Below, piece after piece: positions 36,394 through 45,981 of a stretch of 64,000 bases of DNA. The DNA is taken from assembly GCF_020860705.1 (NCBI RefSeq), contig NZ_JAJBTT010000046.1, positions 1-64,000 on the forward strand, in the 5' to 3' direction. A program made the position numbers and the translations under genes. How positions within the stretch are numbered: position 1 is the first letter of the stretch; every line of letters begins with the position of its first letter. Below the pieces are notes generated by a model, which did no database searches, had not been told where the DNA came from, and worked only from the letters and a program-made list of their open reading frames with translations. The stretch comes from Akkermansia sp. GTDB taxonomy: Bacteria; Verrucomicrobiota; Verrucomicrobiia; Verrucomicrobiales; Akkermansiaceae.

Positions 36394-37496
36394 ACAATAT
36401 GTTCCATGAGATGGCTGACGTATTCCCGGAATCCGGCAGGCATCAGGCATTCTTTCAGGCGCGGAGAGGAAGGACTGGCGCCGCGGTCCAGGCAGGTTTT
36501 CCGGAGAAGAGAGGCCAGCCCCCTTTCATCTTCCGGATCGAACAATTCCCCATTCCAGCCCCGGCGGATCAGACAGGCGGAGCCGCAACGCCCGGAAACC
36601 AGGCAAAAACATCCGGCAGCCAGTGCATCATTGACAACCGCTCCAAACGGTTCCACCAGGCTGGGAAGAACAAAAACGTCGGCCAGATTGTACCAAGCGG
36701 CCAGGCGTTCGCCTTCCAGCCAGCCGGTAAAAATAGCGCTGACCTCCAGCCGGACGGCCAGATCCTGCAAGACCGTCCCCAGGCGGCCCGACCCCGCAAT
36801 CACCAGAACGGCGTCCTCCGGAAGGGCCGCAGCCGCCCTGACCAGGCATTCCAGATTCTTCTCCGGGGCCAGGCGCCCCACATACAGGACCACCCGTTTT
36901 CCGTGCAGGCCGTATTCCCTCTGCATGGAATGGCTCACGGAAAGCGCTTCCCGGCATTGTTCCCGGAATGCCCGTTCATCCCTGACAATCGGAAAAAAGA
37001 CGCCCTTTCCATAACGTTCCCGGTACCAGCGGCATGCCTCCATGTCCGGGAGAATCACATCGTCCATCACCGGCATCGCCGCCTTCCGCGCCAGCGCATG
37101 CATGCGGGACAATTCATTGCCGCGGATCATGTCCATGCTGTCATCGCAGATGCTGACGATTTTGAATTTCCAGCGGCAAACCGCGCGCAGCAGGCACACT
37201 TCCAGAGCCAGAATGGAAAACTCCGGAACGATCACCAGATCGGGCCGTCCCTGCCGCAGAATGCGCGCAAGGCCGGAGGGAATGCGCCGCCCGGCCACCC
37301 GAACATGGTTCAGGTATTGGGGGCGGAAAGCGCAGCGGGCTTCCATTTCCTCCCTGTTGTAGTGGTGGTCCGGAGAATTTTCATATTCAAAAAACGCCTC
37401 CATGTCTCCAAGCCGGGCCAGCGCATTGAAAAAATCAATGCGGTAGGGAGCCAGGTATTGATGAAAGACCATCAGTTTACGTTTGTTGCCGTTCAT
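36390..37496 (-). CDS. glycosyltransferase family 4
   Basis: 368 residues, GT-B fold. The N-terminal [19 protein letters not shown] is typical of the family. The C-terminal domain shows [18 protein letters not shown] (donor loop), [11 protein letters not shown] and the E-x7-E region of [21 protein letters not shown]. It belongs to the glycan operon, 3 bp after the alpha/beta-hydrolase-like gene, and overlaps the next gene by 4 bp. The sugar and linkage are unknown. Confidence 0.9.
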   Translation of the reverse strand: MNGNKRKLMVFHQYLAPYRIDFFNALARLGDMEAFFEYENSPDHHYNREEMEARCAFRPQYLNHVRVAGRRIPSGLARILRQGRPDLVIVPEFSILALEVCLLRAVCRWKFKIVSICDDSMDMIRGNELSRMHALARKAAMPVMDDVILPDMEACRWYRERYGKGVFFPIVRDERAFREQCREALSVSHSMQREYGLHGKRVVLYVGRLAPEKNLECLVRAAAALPEDAVLVIAGSGRLGTVLQDLAVRLEVSAIFTGWLEGERLAAWYNLADVFVLPSLVEPFGAVVNDALAAGCFCLVSGRCGSACLIRRGWNGELFDPEDERGLASLLRKTCLDRGASPSSPRLKECLMPAGFREYVSHLMEHIV

Positions 37497-37499
37497 GAT

Positions 37500-38360
37500 T
37501 CAGTGCCTTTTCCTGTAATACTGCCACGCTTGCCTGAAGAAGCCGGAGGCCGTCTCCCGGACGCCTACGCACCGGAGAGAAAACCGCAAGGGGTGTTGAA
37601 TTGCGCCGCTCAGCTCCAGCAGCTCTTCATCGGAATATTGGAAAAGGCGGCTCAAACAGCATTTGAGGAAGGGGATTCCATGGCGGCGGGAGTGAAAGGG
37701 AATGACGTGCACCCCCCGGCGGCGTCCCAGAAGCTCCCTTTGCCTCCGGTCAATGGGAGAAAACAGGGAATGAAAATAATAAACGGGTGTCCCCGCATGC
37801 AGAAAAGGGGCCAGGCGGTAAAAAGGAGCCCGTTCCGGGTCGTTCCTGTACCGTACCAGCAGGGGATTGACTCTGGCGGCATCTTCCATTTCCGTTTCCG
37901 GTGCAAGATCAAAATAGCCGTTGAAGGAGAAAACGCGCTCCGCATGCAACAGGGAGCCGAAGAGAACGGCCGCATAGCCTCCCGAGGAACTGCCCACCAT
38001 CGTTACCCGGCAGCCTTTCGTCTCGTTTTCAAGCCACTTCAGCACCTTTTCCGGAGAGTCCAGGCGGCTGTTGACGCCAGCCAGGTACCATTGCTTGAAA
38101 ACGTCTCGGATGAAGATGTGCCTGCCGCAGCCCGGAACCCTGGTTCCGAACCATTCAAACGTATTCCGCAGGGTGACCCGTTCATGGAACCGGGCGCGGT
38201 TGTTGGGAAAGTACAAGTCATTGCTGCTGAAATAAACGGCGCATCGCGAATCATCCCCCTCCGGAGAGCGCTCCATGAGGTAATTGTCACGGGTCCTGTA
38301 CGTCTCCAGCACCTCTTCATCATCCGTCTGGAAAACCCAGTCTATTTCGTCGCTGTCCAT
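37500..38360 (-). CDS. alpha/beta-hydrolase-like protein of the glycan locus
   Basis: 286 residues from the ATG at 38360 (MDSDEIDWVFQTDDE), 19 bp inside the end of the GT2 gene; the longer frame would begin within GT2. The central VTMVGSSSGGYAAVLFGS is a nucleophile elbow (G-x-S-x-G type, GSSSG) flanked by strand and helix, as in serine hydrolases. RRGVHVIPFHSRRHGIPFL carries a candidate catalytic His, and YFHSLFSPIDRR a possible acid. Related proteins occur in capsule loci as putative acyl-transfer or deacylation enzymes. There is no signal peptide, so it would act on cytoplasmic glycan intermediates. The function is inferred only from the fold and neighbours. Confidence 0.65.
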   Translation of the reverse strand: MDSDEIDWVFQTDDEEVLETYRTRDNYLMERSPEGDDSRCAVYFSSNDLYFPNNRARFHERVTLRNTFEWFGTRVPGCGRHIFIRDVFKQWYLAGVNSRLDSPEKVLKWLENETKGCRVTMVGSSSGGYAAVLFGSLLHAERVFSFNGYFDLAPETEMEDAARVNPLLVRYRNDPERAPFYRLAPFLHAGTPVYYFHSLFSPIDRRQRELLGRRRGVHVIPFHSRRHGIPFLKCCLSRLFQYSDEELLELSGAIQHPLRFSLRCVGVRETASGFFRQAWQYYRKRH

Positions 38361-39190
38361 AAGAAGGGGAGAAAAACTCGTACATGCATGCAGACCATGG
38401 CCTTGCACGCAGCCAGCAGGCCGTCGTGCCTGCGGACGTAGTGGAAGTAATACCTGGGCTGGGCATTCCCCAGCGGGGAATACAAATTGCGGAGCCTGCC
38501 TGCCAGGGGCACCTTCCGGTCCGTCCAGGAAACGGCCTTGTCATGCCGTTCGCAGGTTCCCAGGCAGGAGGGGGCCACCCGCAGCCTTATTCCGCGGGCG
38601 CGCGCCGTCCGGGAATAGTCGTAATCCCCCAGGGCGTGCAGGTAGAACCCGTCCAGAATACCGATGCGCTCCACCACCCGCCGCGGCACCCATAGAATGT
38701 TCCCGTGGCATAATTCGCACTCCCTCAGGGTTCCATCCGGAATAACGGGCTTCCCGCCCGCCGTGCCTCCGTAAGTCCACTCATCCGTGCCAGGATGGCA
38801 GGTGGAGCCGCAGATGACGGCGGCGTGCTCCATCCGGCGTGAGGCTTCCAATAGATGGCCTACGGCAAACGGATGCAGCACGGTATCATCATTCAGCCAC
38901 AGGTAGAAATCCGCATCCTTCTTCAAGGCGTCCTCCCATGCCATCCTCATTCCCCGGTTCCAGAACAGGGTTCCGTCCCCCCTGATGACGGATACGGAGG
39001 GGTAAGCCTGCCGCACGGCGTCTCCGGAGCCGTCGGAGGAACCGTCATCCACCAAATGCACGGAGACGTCCAGCCCCGCTTCCGGCAGTGCGGAGAACAG
39101 GGCGGCAAGGGAGCGGAGCGTTTTTTCCCTGCGGTTGTGGCACGTCATCAGAACCGCAAGTTTTTTTCCGAAGGTATCGTCAGTTTTCAT
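38342..39190 (-). CDS. glycosyltransferase family 2
   Basis: 282 residues, GT-A fold. VLMTCHNRREKTLRSLAAL opens the domain, VSVHLVDDGSSDGSGD holds the nucleotide-contacting Asp pair, and FYLWLNDDTVLHP holds the metal-binding DxD-like NDD. HALGDYDYSRTARARG contains the likely catalytic acidic residues. It adds a sugar by inversion. It overlaps the Wzy-like gene by 4 bp and the alpha/beta-hydrolase-like gene by 19 bp. The donor is unknown. Confidence 0.92.
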   Translation of the reverse strand: MKTDDTFGKKLAVLMTCHNRREKTLRSLAALFSALPEAGLDVSVHLVDDGSSDGSGDAVRQAYPSVSVIRGDGTLFWNRGMRMAWEDALKKDADFYLWLNDDTVLHPFAVGHLLEASRRMEHAAVICGSTCHPGTDEWTYGGTAGGKPVIPDGTLRECELCHGNILWVPRRVVERIGILDGFYLHALGDYDYSRTARARGIRLRVAPSCLGTCERHDKAVSWTDRKVPLAGRLRNLYSPLGNAQPRYYFHYVRRHDGLLAACKAMVCMHVRVFLPFLWTATK

Positions 39191-40515
39191 GGAATGCGTA
39201 CGGAAGGGAGAGGGTTAGAGGAGCGACGGCGGAAGATGCTTTCCACCCATTCATGAAGCTCGCCGTCTGTCATGGCCCGGAAATGGCTGGAATAGCACAT
39301 GGCGATCATCATCCACAGGGAGATGTTCATGATATCCAGGTTGAAGTTGGTATCCTCCAGCCATCCCCAGAGCCAGCGGAAGGCCACGAACACGCCCAGC
39401 AGCTTCATCCAGCGGTTGTTGGATCGGTAAATGGCCAAGCAGGAGGCCTGCCAGTAAAATCCCGTGTAAAGGAAGAGTCCCGCCACTCCCGTCCAGGCGA
39501 AAATATTGAGGAGGACGGGTTCGCACCAGGCTCGGCGTTTCTGGTCCCGGTAGGACTGGCGCTCATCACTGGACATCTGGAATCTGGTTTCATAACCCTG
39601 CGCCGGGGTGCGCCCCAGCAAAATGCAGCCGTCCTTCAGGGAAGAAGAAGCCACCTCTTCAAAGACGATGCTCCGGGAATCCGCCAGCAGGTCATCCTCC
39701 ATGGAACTTCCCGGCGCTCCGGTGTAGGAGCCGACGTCCAGAACATTGAAGACGCCGCCCAGCCCAAGGGCGAGAAAGAGGGAGGGAATTAAAAACAGGG
39801 CGTGCCGCATCATCCTGTAAAAGCAGTCCTTGAGCAAATCCCTGCCGCAATAGGCGGCTAACAGGAACAAAGCCGCCAGCGCCTTTAAAATCTGGCTCCT
39901 GGCCCCCATGCTGACGCACACCATCAGGCATGCCATGACCAGCACCACCAGCTTCCATTTCCGGGGCAGCAGGGGCAGCCACGGCACCAGCATCAGCAAG
40001 GGATTCAGCAGGGAGGCGTAAAAGTCCGGATTGAGGGTGAGCATGAACAGGAAAAAAACGGGGATGAACACCTTGAACCAGACGGACAGGACCTGCCGCG
40101 TCACCTCCGGCAGGCTGAATACGTAAACCAGCACGGGAATGAAAAGCGTGGGGGCATTCGTCACAAGGGCCCGCGCGGACCAGTAGCCGTCCACGGCGAA
40201 GACGCCCCGCAGGCAGCAAATGAATACCCACAGGAAATAAATGGAGAAGAGGGGATAGACGGGGGCGTCCTCCCGCCGGAAATACTTCCGCATGATGACG
40301 AAGGACACCGCCAGCAGGAGGGCGGAGGAAAGGGAAATGGCCTGTTCCGTACAAATCGGGTGAAGGACGGCGGCAGACGAGTACATGGCCAGCATGATCA
40401 TGGCCTTCACCAGAATGATGAAGGGGAGCACGACCCGGATGCTTGAAGGAAGGCGGGATTTCCCGTCAAGGGGCAGGCCTTTATTCGCCTGAAATAAAAG
40501 GTCCGTATTACGCAT
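39187..40515 (-). CDS. Wzy-like polymerase / O-antigen ligase family protein
   Basis: 442 residues with about eleven hydrophobic segments and a large extracytoplasmic loop between the late helices (about 275-345, containing DSRSIVFEEVASSSLKDG), the layout of Wzy/WaaL-type enzymes. It probably joins repeat units of the polysaccharide in the periplasm using undecaprenyl-linked substrates. It is the only polymerase candidate in the locus. It overlaps the acyltransferase gene upstream by 8 bp and GT2 downstream by 4 bp. Sequence alone does not separate polymerase from ligase. Confidence 0.8.
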   Translation of the reverse strand: MRNTDLLFQANKGLPLDGKSRLPSSIRVVLPFIILVKAMIMLAMYSSAAVLHPICTEQAISLSSALLLAVSFVIMRKYFRREDAPVYPLFSIYFLWVFICCLRGVFAVDGYWSARALVTNAPTLFIPVLVYVFSLPEVTRQVLSVWFKVFIPVFFLFMLTLNPDFYASLLNPLLMLVPWLPLLPRKWKLVVLVMACLMVCVSMGARSQILKALAALFLLAAYCGRDLLKDCFYRMMRHALFLIPSLFLALGLGGVFNVLDVGSYTGAPGSSMEDDLLADSRSIVFEEVASSSLKDGCILLGRTPAQGYETRFQMSSDERQSYRDQKRRAWCEPVLLNIFAWTGVAGLFLYTGFYWQASCLAIYRSNNRWMKLLGVFVAFRWLWGWLEDTNFNLDIMNISLWMMIAMCYSSHFRAMTDGELHEWVESIFRRRSSNPLPSVRIP

Positions 40516-41182
40516 GCACGCTCCTTTCCATCATCGGAGAAACTTTCCCCTCCTCCAGCCCGCGGATGCGGCGCGCCGGATTTCCCGCCCATACCTCATT
40601 GGAAGGGATGGAACGCGTTACCACGGAACGGGCTCCTACGACGGCGTTATCCCCGATGGAAACGCCTTTTAAAATGAAAGCTCCGGCCCCGAGAAAGACG
40701 TTGTTCCCAATCCTGACGGGAGCGGACCGGCGCTGAAGCCTGTCCTCCGCTCCCCGCCTGGCTTCCGGGTCCAATGCGTGGAAATCCGTATCCATGATAT
40801 GGACTCCGAATCCGGCCTTTACATCGTCGCCAATAGTCACCGACCGCGTGCAGATGATGACGGTATTGCTGACGCCCACCCGGTTGCCGATGCGCAGCAC
40901 GCCGTCCCGGTCCACGGAAATCAGGCAGCGCTGGGAGGAACGGGAGACGCCGTGGGGGCCGTTTCTCATGGTAAATTCCCTTCCTATGCGGCACGGAACG
41001 GAACGGCGGTGGCTTCCCCTGGATATCCTGACGTCCGGAATTCCGAACGAACAGAGGCCGGGGCCGTAAACCGCATTGCCGGCATACAGGAGCCACCTGG
41101 CATACCAATTGTGAAGCGGATGCGTGCAGACGGCCCAACAGCGGAGCACGGCTTTCCTGGTAAGGCAAATCAATTGCTGCAT
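40508..41182 (-). CDS. hexapeptide-repeat (LbH) acyltransferase
   Basis: 224 residues. Left-handed beta-helix repeats: DGVLRIGNRVGVSNTVIIC, VTIGDDVKAGFGVHIMDTD and VRIGNNVFLGAGAFILKG, with the closing GNPARRIRGLE segment. The VHIMDTDFH stretch supplies the catalytic His typical of the family. The N-terminal 60 residues are an extra region with hydrophobic and aromatic residues. It likely acetylates a sugar or lipid-linked intermediate. It overlaps the GT4 gene upstream by 13 bp. Confidence 0.87.
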   Translation of the reverse strand: MQQLICLTRKAVLRCWAVCTHPLHNWYARWLLYAGNAVYGPGLCSFGIPDVRISRGSHRRSVPCRIGREFTMRNGPHGVSRSSQRCLISVDRDGVLRIGNRVGVSNTVIICTRSVTIGDDVKAGFGVHIMDTDFHALDPEARRGAEDRLQRRSAPVRIGNNVFLGAGAFILKGVSIGDNAVVGARSVVTRSIPSNEVWAGNPARRIRGLEEGKVSPMMERSVHA

Positions 41183-42495
41183 GAGGCCCCCTCCCTTCCT
41201 TCATCTTCTTCTGTCCCGTTTCTGGCATCTCCGGCAATGCTCCCGTAAATGCGCTTCAGCTGTTCCGCATTCGCGGAACGGTCATGCCTTGCCAGGGAGG
41301 CCTGCCTTCCGCGGAAGGAAATGCGCCTGCACAAATCCATGTCCCCGAACAGGCGGCATACCAGCATGGCCAGCATTTCCGTCTCTTCAAACCGGTACAG
41401 GAATCCCGTTTCCCCGTCGGACACGGAATCCATCATGCCTCCGGCATAGGACGCGATGCAGGGAGTGCCCACCATCTGGGCTTCCCCCAGAGAATTGGAC
41501 TCATTTTCAATCATGGAGGGGCAAACGAAGACATGCGCCTTCCGGAATTGGCTGCACATCTGCTCCGCGTCCAGGCGGCCCAGCCAGAGGAAGCGATCCC
41601 GGACTCCAAGCCGTTCCATCAGGTTTCCCAGATAACGGGCGTAGCCGTTCCTGCGCCACGCAGGGACTGACAGGATGTCCGGTCCGGCCACCCGCACCCT
41701 GGCGTCAGGATAATGCCGCAGGACCAGAGGAAGAGCCTCCACTACCTTGTGCAGCCCTTTCAGGGGGTAGTGGGACTGGCTGAGAAAAATCGTATGCTTT
41801 TCGCACGCCCCGGCATCCCATTCATGACGGTAAAAGGGTTCCCTGAGCGTGGGATGAAGAACATGGTACCGTGCCGCGGGGTTCATGGCCCATGCGTGGG
41901 TACGGTCCCAGGCGGTACGCCCGATCACATGGCGCACTTTGCCGAACAGCTCCCGTTCATATCTTCCGCGCGCCTTCATCTTCCGCTGCTGGGCAAAAAG
42001 CGTATCGCGGCGCAGCAGATCGCGGAAGGTAACGGATTTCACGAGTTCCCGGGGAGAAATGCCGCCCAGATAGAACCCGGCGCAGACGGAAGACAGCCCC
42101 TGGATGGAAACGGCCGTGCGTTCCGCCCCGCAGGCCCGCGCCCAGGCCAGGGAGTGCGGATATTCGGAACCGTGGATATGGACCACATCCGGGCCGAACA
42201 TGTCCCTGATTTCCCGGAAACAGGGTTCCAGCTCCTTCCTGTACCCCTCCATGCCGGCAGGGGCGGGAATCAGGTAATAGGCCATGGCCTCCCCGTCCAG
42301 GCGGCGCAGAGTGCGCCCCGGGTAAAGCATGGCCGCGGCCAGCTTTAAATCCGGGGCGGCCTTCAACAGCTCCTGCGCCCCCGCGTACATCCAGCCTCCC
42401 AGAACCGGTTCCGGAAGTCCAAGCATCCGGCACGGTTCAGGAAACAGGATATTGGACAGCCAGAGCACGTTCATCCCTTTTTCCGGAGCATTCAT
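41170..42495 (-). CDS. glycosyltransferase family 4
   Basis: 441 residues from MNAPEKGMNVLWLSN at 42495, 5 bp after the upstream stop; the longer frame would lie inside the GT-D-like gene. The GT-B N-terminal domain includes LGGWMYAGAQELLKA and VVHIHGSEYPHSLAW. The C-terminal domain has TIFLSQSHYPLKGLHKVVE, VRVAGPDIL and FVCPSMIENESNSLGEAQ with the EX7E-type acidic pair. The acidic C-terminal tail (GTEEDEGREGA) overlaps the next gene. It adds an unidentified sugar to the growing unit. Confidence 0.9.
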   Translation of the reverse strand: MNAPEKGMNVLWLSNILFPEPCRMLGLPEPVLGGWMYAGAQELLKAAPDLKLAAAMLYPGRTLRRLDGEAMAYYLIPAPAGMEGYRKELEPCFREIRDMFGPDVVHIHGSEYPHSLAWARACGAERTAVSIQGLSSVCAGFYLGGISPRELVKSVTFRDLLRRDTLFAQQRKMKARGRYERELFGKVRHVIGRTAWDRTHAWAMNPAARYHVLHPTLREPFYRHEWDAGACEKHTIFLSQSHYPLKGLHKVVEALPLVLRHYPDARVRVAGPDILSVPAWRRNGYARYLGNLMERLGVRDRFLWLGRLDAEQMCSQFRKAHVFVCPSMIENESNSLGEAQMVGTPCIASYAGGMMDSVSDGETGFLYRFEETEMLAMLVCRLFGDMDLCRRISFRGRQASLARHDRSANAEQLKRIYGSIAGDARNGTEEDEGREGASCSN

Positions 42496-42500
42496 CTTCT

Positions 42501-43520
42501 TCACCAGTAGCACCCTCCTTCCACACGGCTGGCGTGGCCTACCGTTTCCTCTCTTCCCGGCCGCGCCCACGCGTCATTGAAAAGTCGGGAATAATCATAT
42601 TTGGGAGCTCCGGGATCGGCCCCGTAGGCCGGGTCTTCCCAGCGCCTGCCCCGCAGGCCGAACAGCAGTTGAAGAGCCCCTCCGAGATGCACGGCCTGCC
42701 TGCCCCGCCTCTTGGCATGGGCCGCCAGATGGAAGCCGTAAGCCCCGCATCCGATGAGACAGACGTCGTAATCCCGGCGGTCCATCTCCCCCTCCATCCA
42801 TGCCAGGGCTTCAAACCAGTCGGCAAAACGGCCTGGCCCCGCGCCCAGGCTCTGGACGGCGGCCAGCGTCTCCAGGGAAAAGGAAGGAAGAACCTCCGGG
42901 TTTTCAAAAATCCTTTCCCTGTTCCGTTCATATTGAAGCGTTATGCTTTCCGCAAAAGGATGGACCACCAGCACCTTCCTTCCCTCCAGGGTCCTGCTCC
43001 ATGGCCGGGAAGACCAGTAAGGCTCCAGATTCAGCAGGCGCACACGAGGAACGTCCCGGATCATGGGCATCACCTCCCGTTCGTACGGAAGCCAGCTTCC
43101 CAAGACATCCAGTTCCATCATATCACGGAGCATCAGCTCGCAGAAACGGGCCAGATATTCCGGCGTGGCCGGGAAAAAACCGGACCACTCCCGCATCTGC
43201 CTCATGATGCTTTTATTCCACCACCACTGGTCTCTCCGGCCAGTGATGTAATCCAGCGGATTCCTGCCCGCCTTTCCAATCTCCAAATAATTATGCAGGC
43301 AAGACATTTCCGTGCAGCCAAACCGTCCCACCATGGCGGGGCGCCCGGAGCGGAGAAGGTTCTCAATCATCGCGGAGGCCGCATCCGCATCCAGTTCACA
43401 GGAGGGGGGGCGCAGTTCCTCCCTGCCAGAACAGCGGTCAAACACGCGGCGCAGCAAATGCAAACCCTGGTGCATCAGTGAAATCATGGCATGGACAAGT
43501 TTAATTGCCTCCGCAGGCAT
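42501..43520 (-). CDS. putative GT-D-fold glycosyltransferase
   Basis: 339 residues; the ATG at 43487 (MISLMHQGL) is an alternative start. The pattern MVGRFGCTEMSCLHNYL aligns with the RFGDGE-type motif of the DUF1792/GT-D family, but with Cys-Thr where Asp-Gly is usual, so the metal-binding acidic residue at that position is absent. The C-terminal CLIGCGAYGFHLAAHAKRRG followed by HLGGALQLLFGLRGRRW is a family hallmark in capsule loci. It probably transfers a sugar, but the altered motif could mean a different metal arrangement or loss of activity. It overlaps the upstream gene by 20 bp. Confidence 0.7.
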   Translation of the reverse strand: MPAEAIKLVHAMISLMHQGLHLLRRVFDRCSGREELRPPSCELDADAASAMIENLLRSGRPAMVGRFGCTEMSCLHNYLEIGKAGRNPLDYITGRRDQWWWNKSIMRQMREWSGFFPATPEYLARFCELMLRDMMELDVLGSWLPYEREVMPMIRDVPRVRLLNLEPYWSSRPWSRTLEGRKVLVVHPFAESITLQYERNRERIFENPEVLPSFSLETLAAVQSLGAGPGRFADWFEALAWMEGEMDRRDYDVCLIGCGAYGFHLAAHAKRRGRQAVHLGGALQLLFGLRGRRWEDPAYGADPGAPKYDYSRLFNDAWARPGREETVGHASRVEGGCYW

Positions 43521-44361
43521 TCCCTTCCCGAAGGAAGCGGCGCTTCATGGACCGGAGTTCCAGCCGGCTACGCCACGTCTTCCAGTTCCTGGCGGCATTC
43601 CTGATTCTTGCGGAGCAAGGGGTCTTTTCCTCCGGATCAAAAAAACCCCTCCTGGAAAAATCCATGGATATGCCGTGCCGTTCAAACAGCTCCGCCACCG
43701 GCCCGTACCATTTGCCGTGGATGATGCCCGTGAAAATGTAAGGAATGATCTGGTACCCCTCCCGGGAAAACAAGGAGGGGTCCACCGTTAAAAACTCCAT
43801 GCGGGAATACTTCGCCCTCCGGCTGCCGAAGTATTCGAACTTCCATGCGGATTCCTCCTTCCTCAACAGGGAAAGCAGCGTCTCCCGGCGCCACAGGGAG
43901 CCCTGGCAGCACGCATACCAGGGGTAATCCGGGTCACTGGTGAAAAGGCCTTCATACCGCGAAGGCTCACGAGCCGGAATTCCCTCCGGCGTCAACTGGA
44001 TGCAGGGAATTTCCGGATGGGCGCGCATCAGCGCCGCATACCTTTCCACCGCCTCGCCGTCCACCGGCGCCGTCAGGAAGTAATCCTCCTGCATGTACAG
44101 CACCGTGTCCGTTTCCATGGCCTCCAGGGCCCATTTCAGGCATTCGCTCCACGTGGCCCTCCTGCGCCCTGGAATGATCCGGCCTGCGCAGCTCCTCAGG
44201 GAAACGACGTTTTTTTCCGGACCGGAGTAGGACTTGTATTCCGTATTCAAGTAGACGCGGGCGGAGCAATCAGGCCAATAAAGGGACCAGAGCCTGAAAA
44301 AAGGCTGCCAGCAGTCTTCAAAGGAATCACAGGTATTGACGAGAATGGAATAGGATTTCAT
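43501..44361 (-). CDS. putative GT-A-like glycosyltransferase of the glycan locus
   Basis: 286 residues, no family recognised with certainty. The N-terminal SILVNTCDSFEDCWQPFFRL followed by RVYLNTEYKS looks like the nucleotide-binding start of a GT-A fold, and DTVLYMQEDYFLTAPVD is a good candidate for the metal-binding acidic motif (QED). Aromatic and basic residues are common; the C-terminal 40 residues are strongly basic (WKTWRSRLELRSMKRRF), suggesting membrane-surface contact. It begins 4 bp after the flippase stop and is co-transcribed with it. A glycosyltransferase role fits the operon but is inference. Confidence 0.6.
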   Translation of the reverse strand: MKSYSILVNTCDSFEDCWQPFFRLWSLYWPDCSARVYLNTEYKSYSGPEKNVVSLRSCAGRIIPGRRRATWSECLKWALEAMETDTVLYMQEDYFLTAPVDGEAVERYAALMRAHPEIPCIQLTPEGIPAREPSRYEGLFTSDPDYPWYACCQGSLWRRETLLSLLRKEESAWKFEYFGSRRAKYSRMEFLTVDPSLFSREGYQIIPYIFTGIIHGKWYGPVAELFERHGISMDFSRRGFFDPEEKTPCSARIRNAARNWKTWRSRLELRSMKRRFLREGNACGGN

Positions 44362-44365
44362 GGAA

Positions 44366-45907
44366 TTATCTGGAAAACTGGATTTTCCTCCAGGCGCTTT
44401 TCAGGAAAAAAACAAAGGTGCCGCGCTCCCTGCCGTCCAGAGAAAAAAACCAGAGGAAAAGGAGGAAGACGACCAGAAGCGAGCAGGTACGGAACAATAC
44501 CGGAACAGGTGAAAGAGACGCATCAATCCGTGACAGGAGAATGCCCGCGGCAAACGTAGCCACGCTGGGAACAAGGCACGGCGCCAGCACCCGGAAAGAA
44601 AAATCCCGCAGGCCGAGACCAAGGCGGCGCACGCAAATGAAAAGGGCCAGAATCCCCCCCGGAAGGGATACGAAGAGAATGGCGGCCACATACATCATGC
44701 AGGGAGGCCACCCCATGCGGTAGAATCCCCAAGTAGAGCCCAGGAAAAGAATTCCGGACCCCGTTTTCACCAGCGTGTACAGGCGGATGTTCCCCTCCGC
44801 GTAAATGGCGGATCCCAGGCTGAGGAAAAGCTGTTCCAGCAGGGTCCTGGCAAGCTGAAGCCTGCAGAACAGGACCGCCCAGGCGGGAACGGAATGAAGC
44901 CAGAGGCCCAGGAGCCCCGGAGCCTCCAGAATCAGGGGAATGGCGAAAACCGCCATGAGCAGGTAGGCGAATTTGCAGCCGGACAGGGTGGCCCGCAGCA
45001 TGAGGCCGCGGTTGCCCGCCCCTTCACTTTTTGAAATGACCGGATTCAGGGCCTTCAGCATGGTCCCGGAAAAGGCCATGGTTTGTCCGTTGATCTGCTG
45101 GGCGACGGCCTGCGCCGCATTGAGGGCGACGCCGAAAAAGTGGTTCAGGACAATGCCGACGCCGTATTCCGACAACATGCTGCTGGCGGAAACCGTGAAA
45201 TTCCAGCCCGCAAAGCTCCCCATTTCCCGGAAAACGCCGCGTTTCCAATAACGCAGCGGCGCAATCACGCACTCCACATAATTCCTGCGGCAATAAACAA
45301 GCATGGCCGTCATGGCAAGGATGGAAATCCCGGCCATTAAAGCTCCGTACAGAATCAGCTTGTCTGCCAGCACGTGAACGACAAGCAGGGCCGCCCCCAG
45401 CTTCAGGAAAGATTCCAGAACGCCTATGACGGCGAAATACAGCATATTTTCATGGGCGTTCAGCATGGCTTCATAGGGAACGCCCAGAATGCCGGCCACG
45501 GTGCTGGCGATCATGGCCCAGTAAACGCACCTGGCGGCAAAAACCCGGTCTTCCGGAATATTGAGGAGATGCCCGAACAGGAAGGGGGCCGCAGCATACA
45601 GCAGGATTCCGACCATCACGGCAATGGCAAGATGGAGCACCACGCTAATATTAAACACGATTTTCTGTTTCTCCGGGTCCCCTTCCCCCTCCGCGTAGCT
45701 CATGAAGCGCTGGGTAGCCGCCGCCATGCTGGCGTTGAGAAAGGCCAGCATGGCAATCACGCCCGCCACCATGTTGAAAATACCGAAGTCGTCCACTCCC
45801 AAGGCATTCAAAACCAGACGCGTCGTGTACAGGGAAATGAACATGGTAATGCCCATTTTCATATACAGGAATCCTGTGTTCCTTATCACTCTGGAGACGG
45901 TGTTCAT
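44366..45907 (-). CDS. polysaccharide flippase (Wzx-like, MOP superfamily)
   Basis: 513 residues with 12-14 transmembrane helices. The N-terminal VIRNTGFLYMKMGITMFISLYTTRLVLNALG is the conserved opening of this flippase group (it may be read as RNTGFLYMKMG plus YTTRLVLNALG). It moves undecaprenyl-linked repeat units from the cytoplasmic to the periplasmic leaflet. It lies 74 bp after the Wzc-like gene and 4 bp before the first glycosyltransferase-like gene. Together with the Wzy-like gene it marks the locus as Wzx/Wzy-dependent. Confidence 0.92.
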   Translation of the reverse strand: MNTVSRVIRNTGFLYMKMGITMFISLYTTRLVLNALGVDDFGIFNMVAGVIAMLAFLNASMAAATQRFMSYAEGEGDPEKQKIVFNISVVLHLAIAVMVGILLYAAAPFLFGHLLNIPEDRVFAARCVYWAMIASTVAGILGVPYEAMLNAHENMLYFAVIGVLESFLKLGAALLVVHVLADKLILYGALMAGISILAMTAMLVYCRRNYVECVIAPLRYWKRGVFREMGSFAGWNFTVSASSMLSEYGVGIVLNHFFGVALNAAQAVAQQINGQTMAFSGTMLKALNPVISKSEGAGNRGLMLRATLSGCKFAYLLMAVFAIPLILEAPGLLGLWLHSVPAWAVLFCRLQLARTLLEQLFLSLGSAIYAEGNIRLYTLVKTGSGILFLGSTWGFYRMGWPPCMMYVAAILFVSLPGGILALFICVRRLGLGLRDFSFRVLAPCLVPSVATFAAGILLSRIDASLSPVPVLFRTCSLLVVFLLFLWFFSLDGRERGTFVFFLKSAWRKIQFSR

Positions 45908-45981
45908 GAAACGGAGGAAGAAGAAAATCCGGGAAAAAGGCTATAGGGCGAATGCTGAAGAAAAAGGGGTGGTTAACGGCG

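Noticed and set aside
36399..38441. 680-codon plus-strand ORF within the glycan operon
   Set aside because: It crosses several overlapping minus-strand genes with clear families and has no domain of its own.
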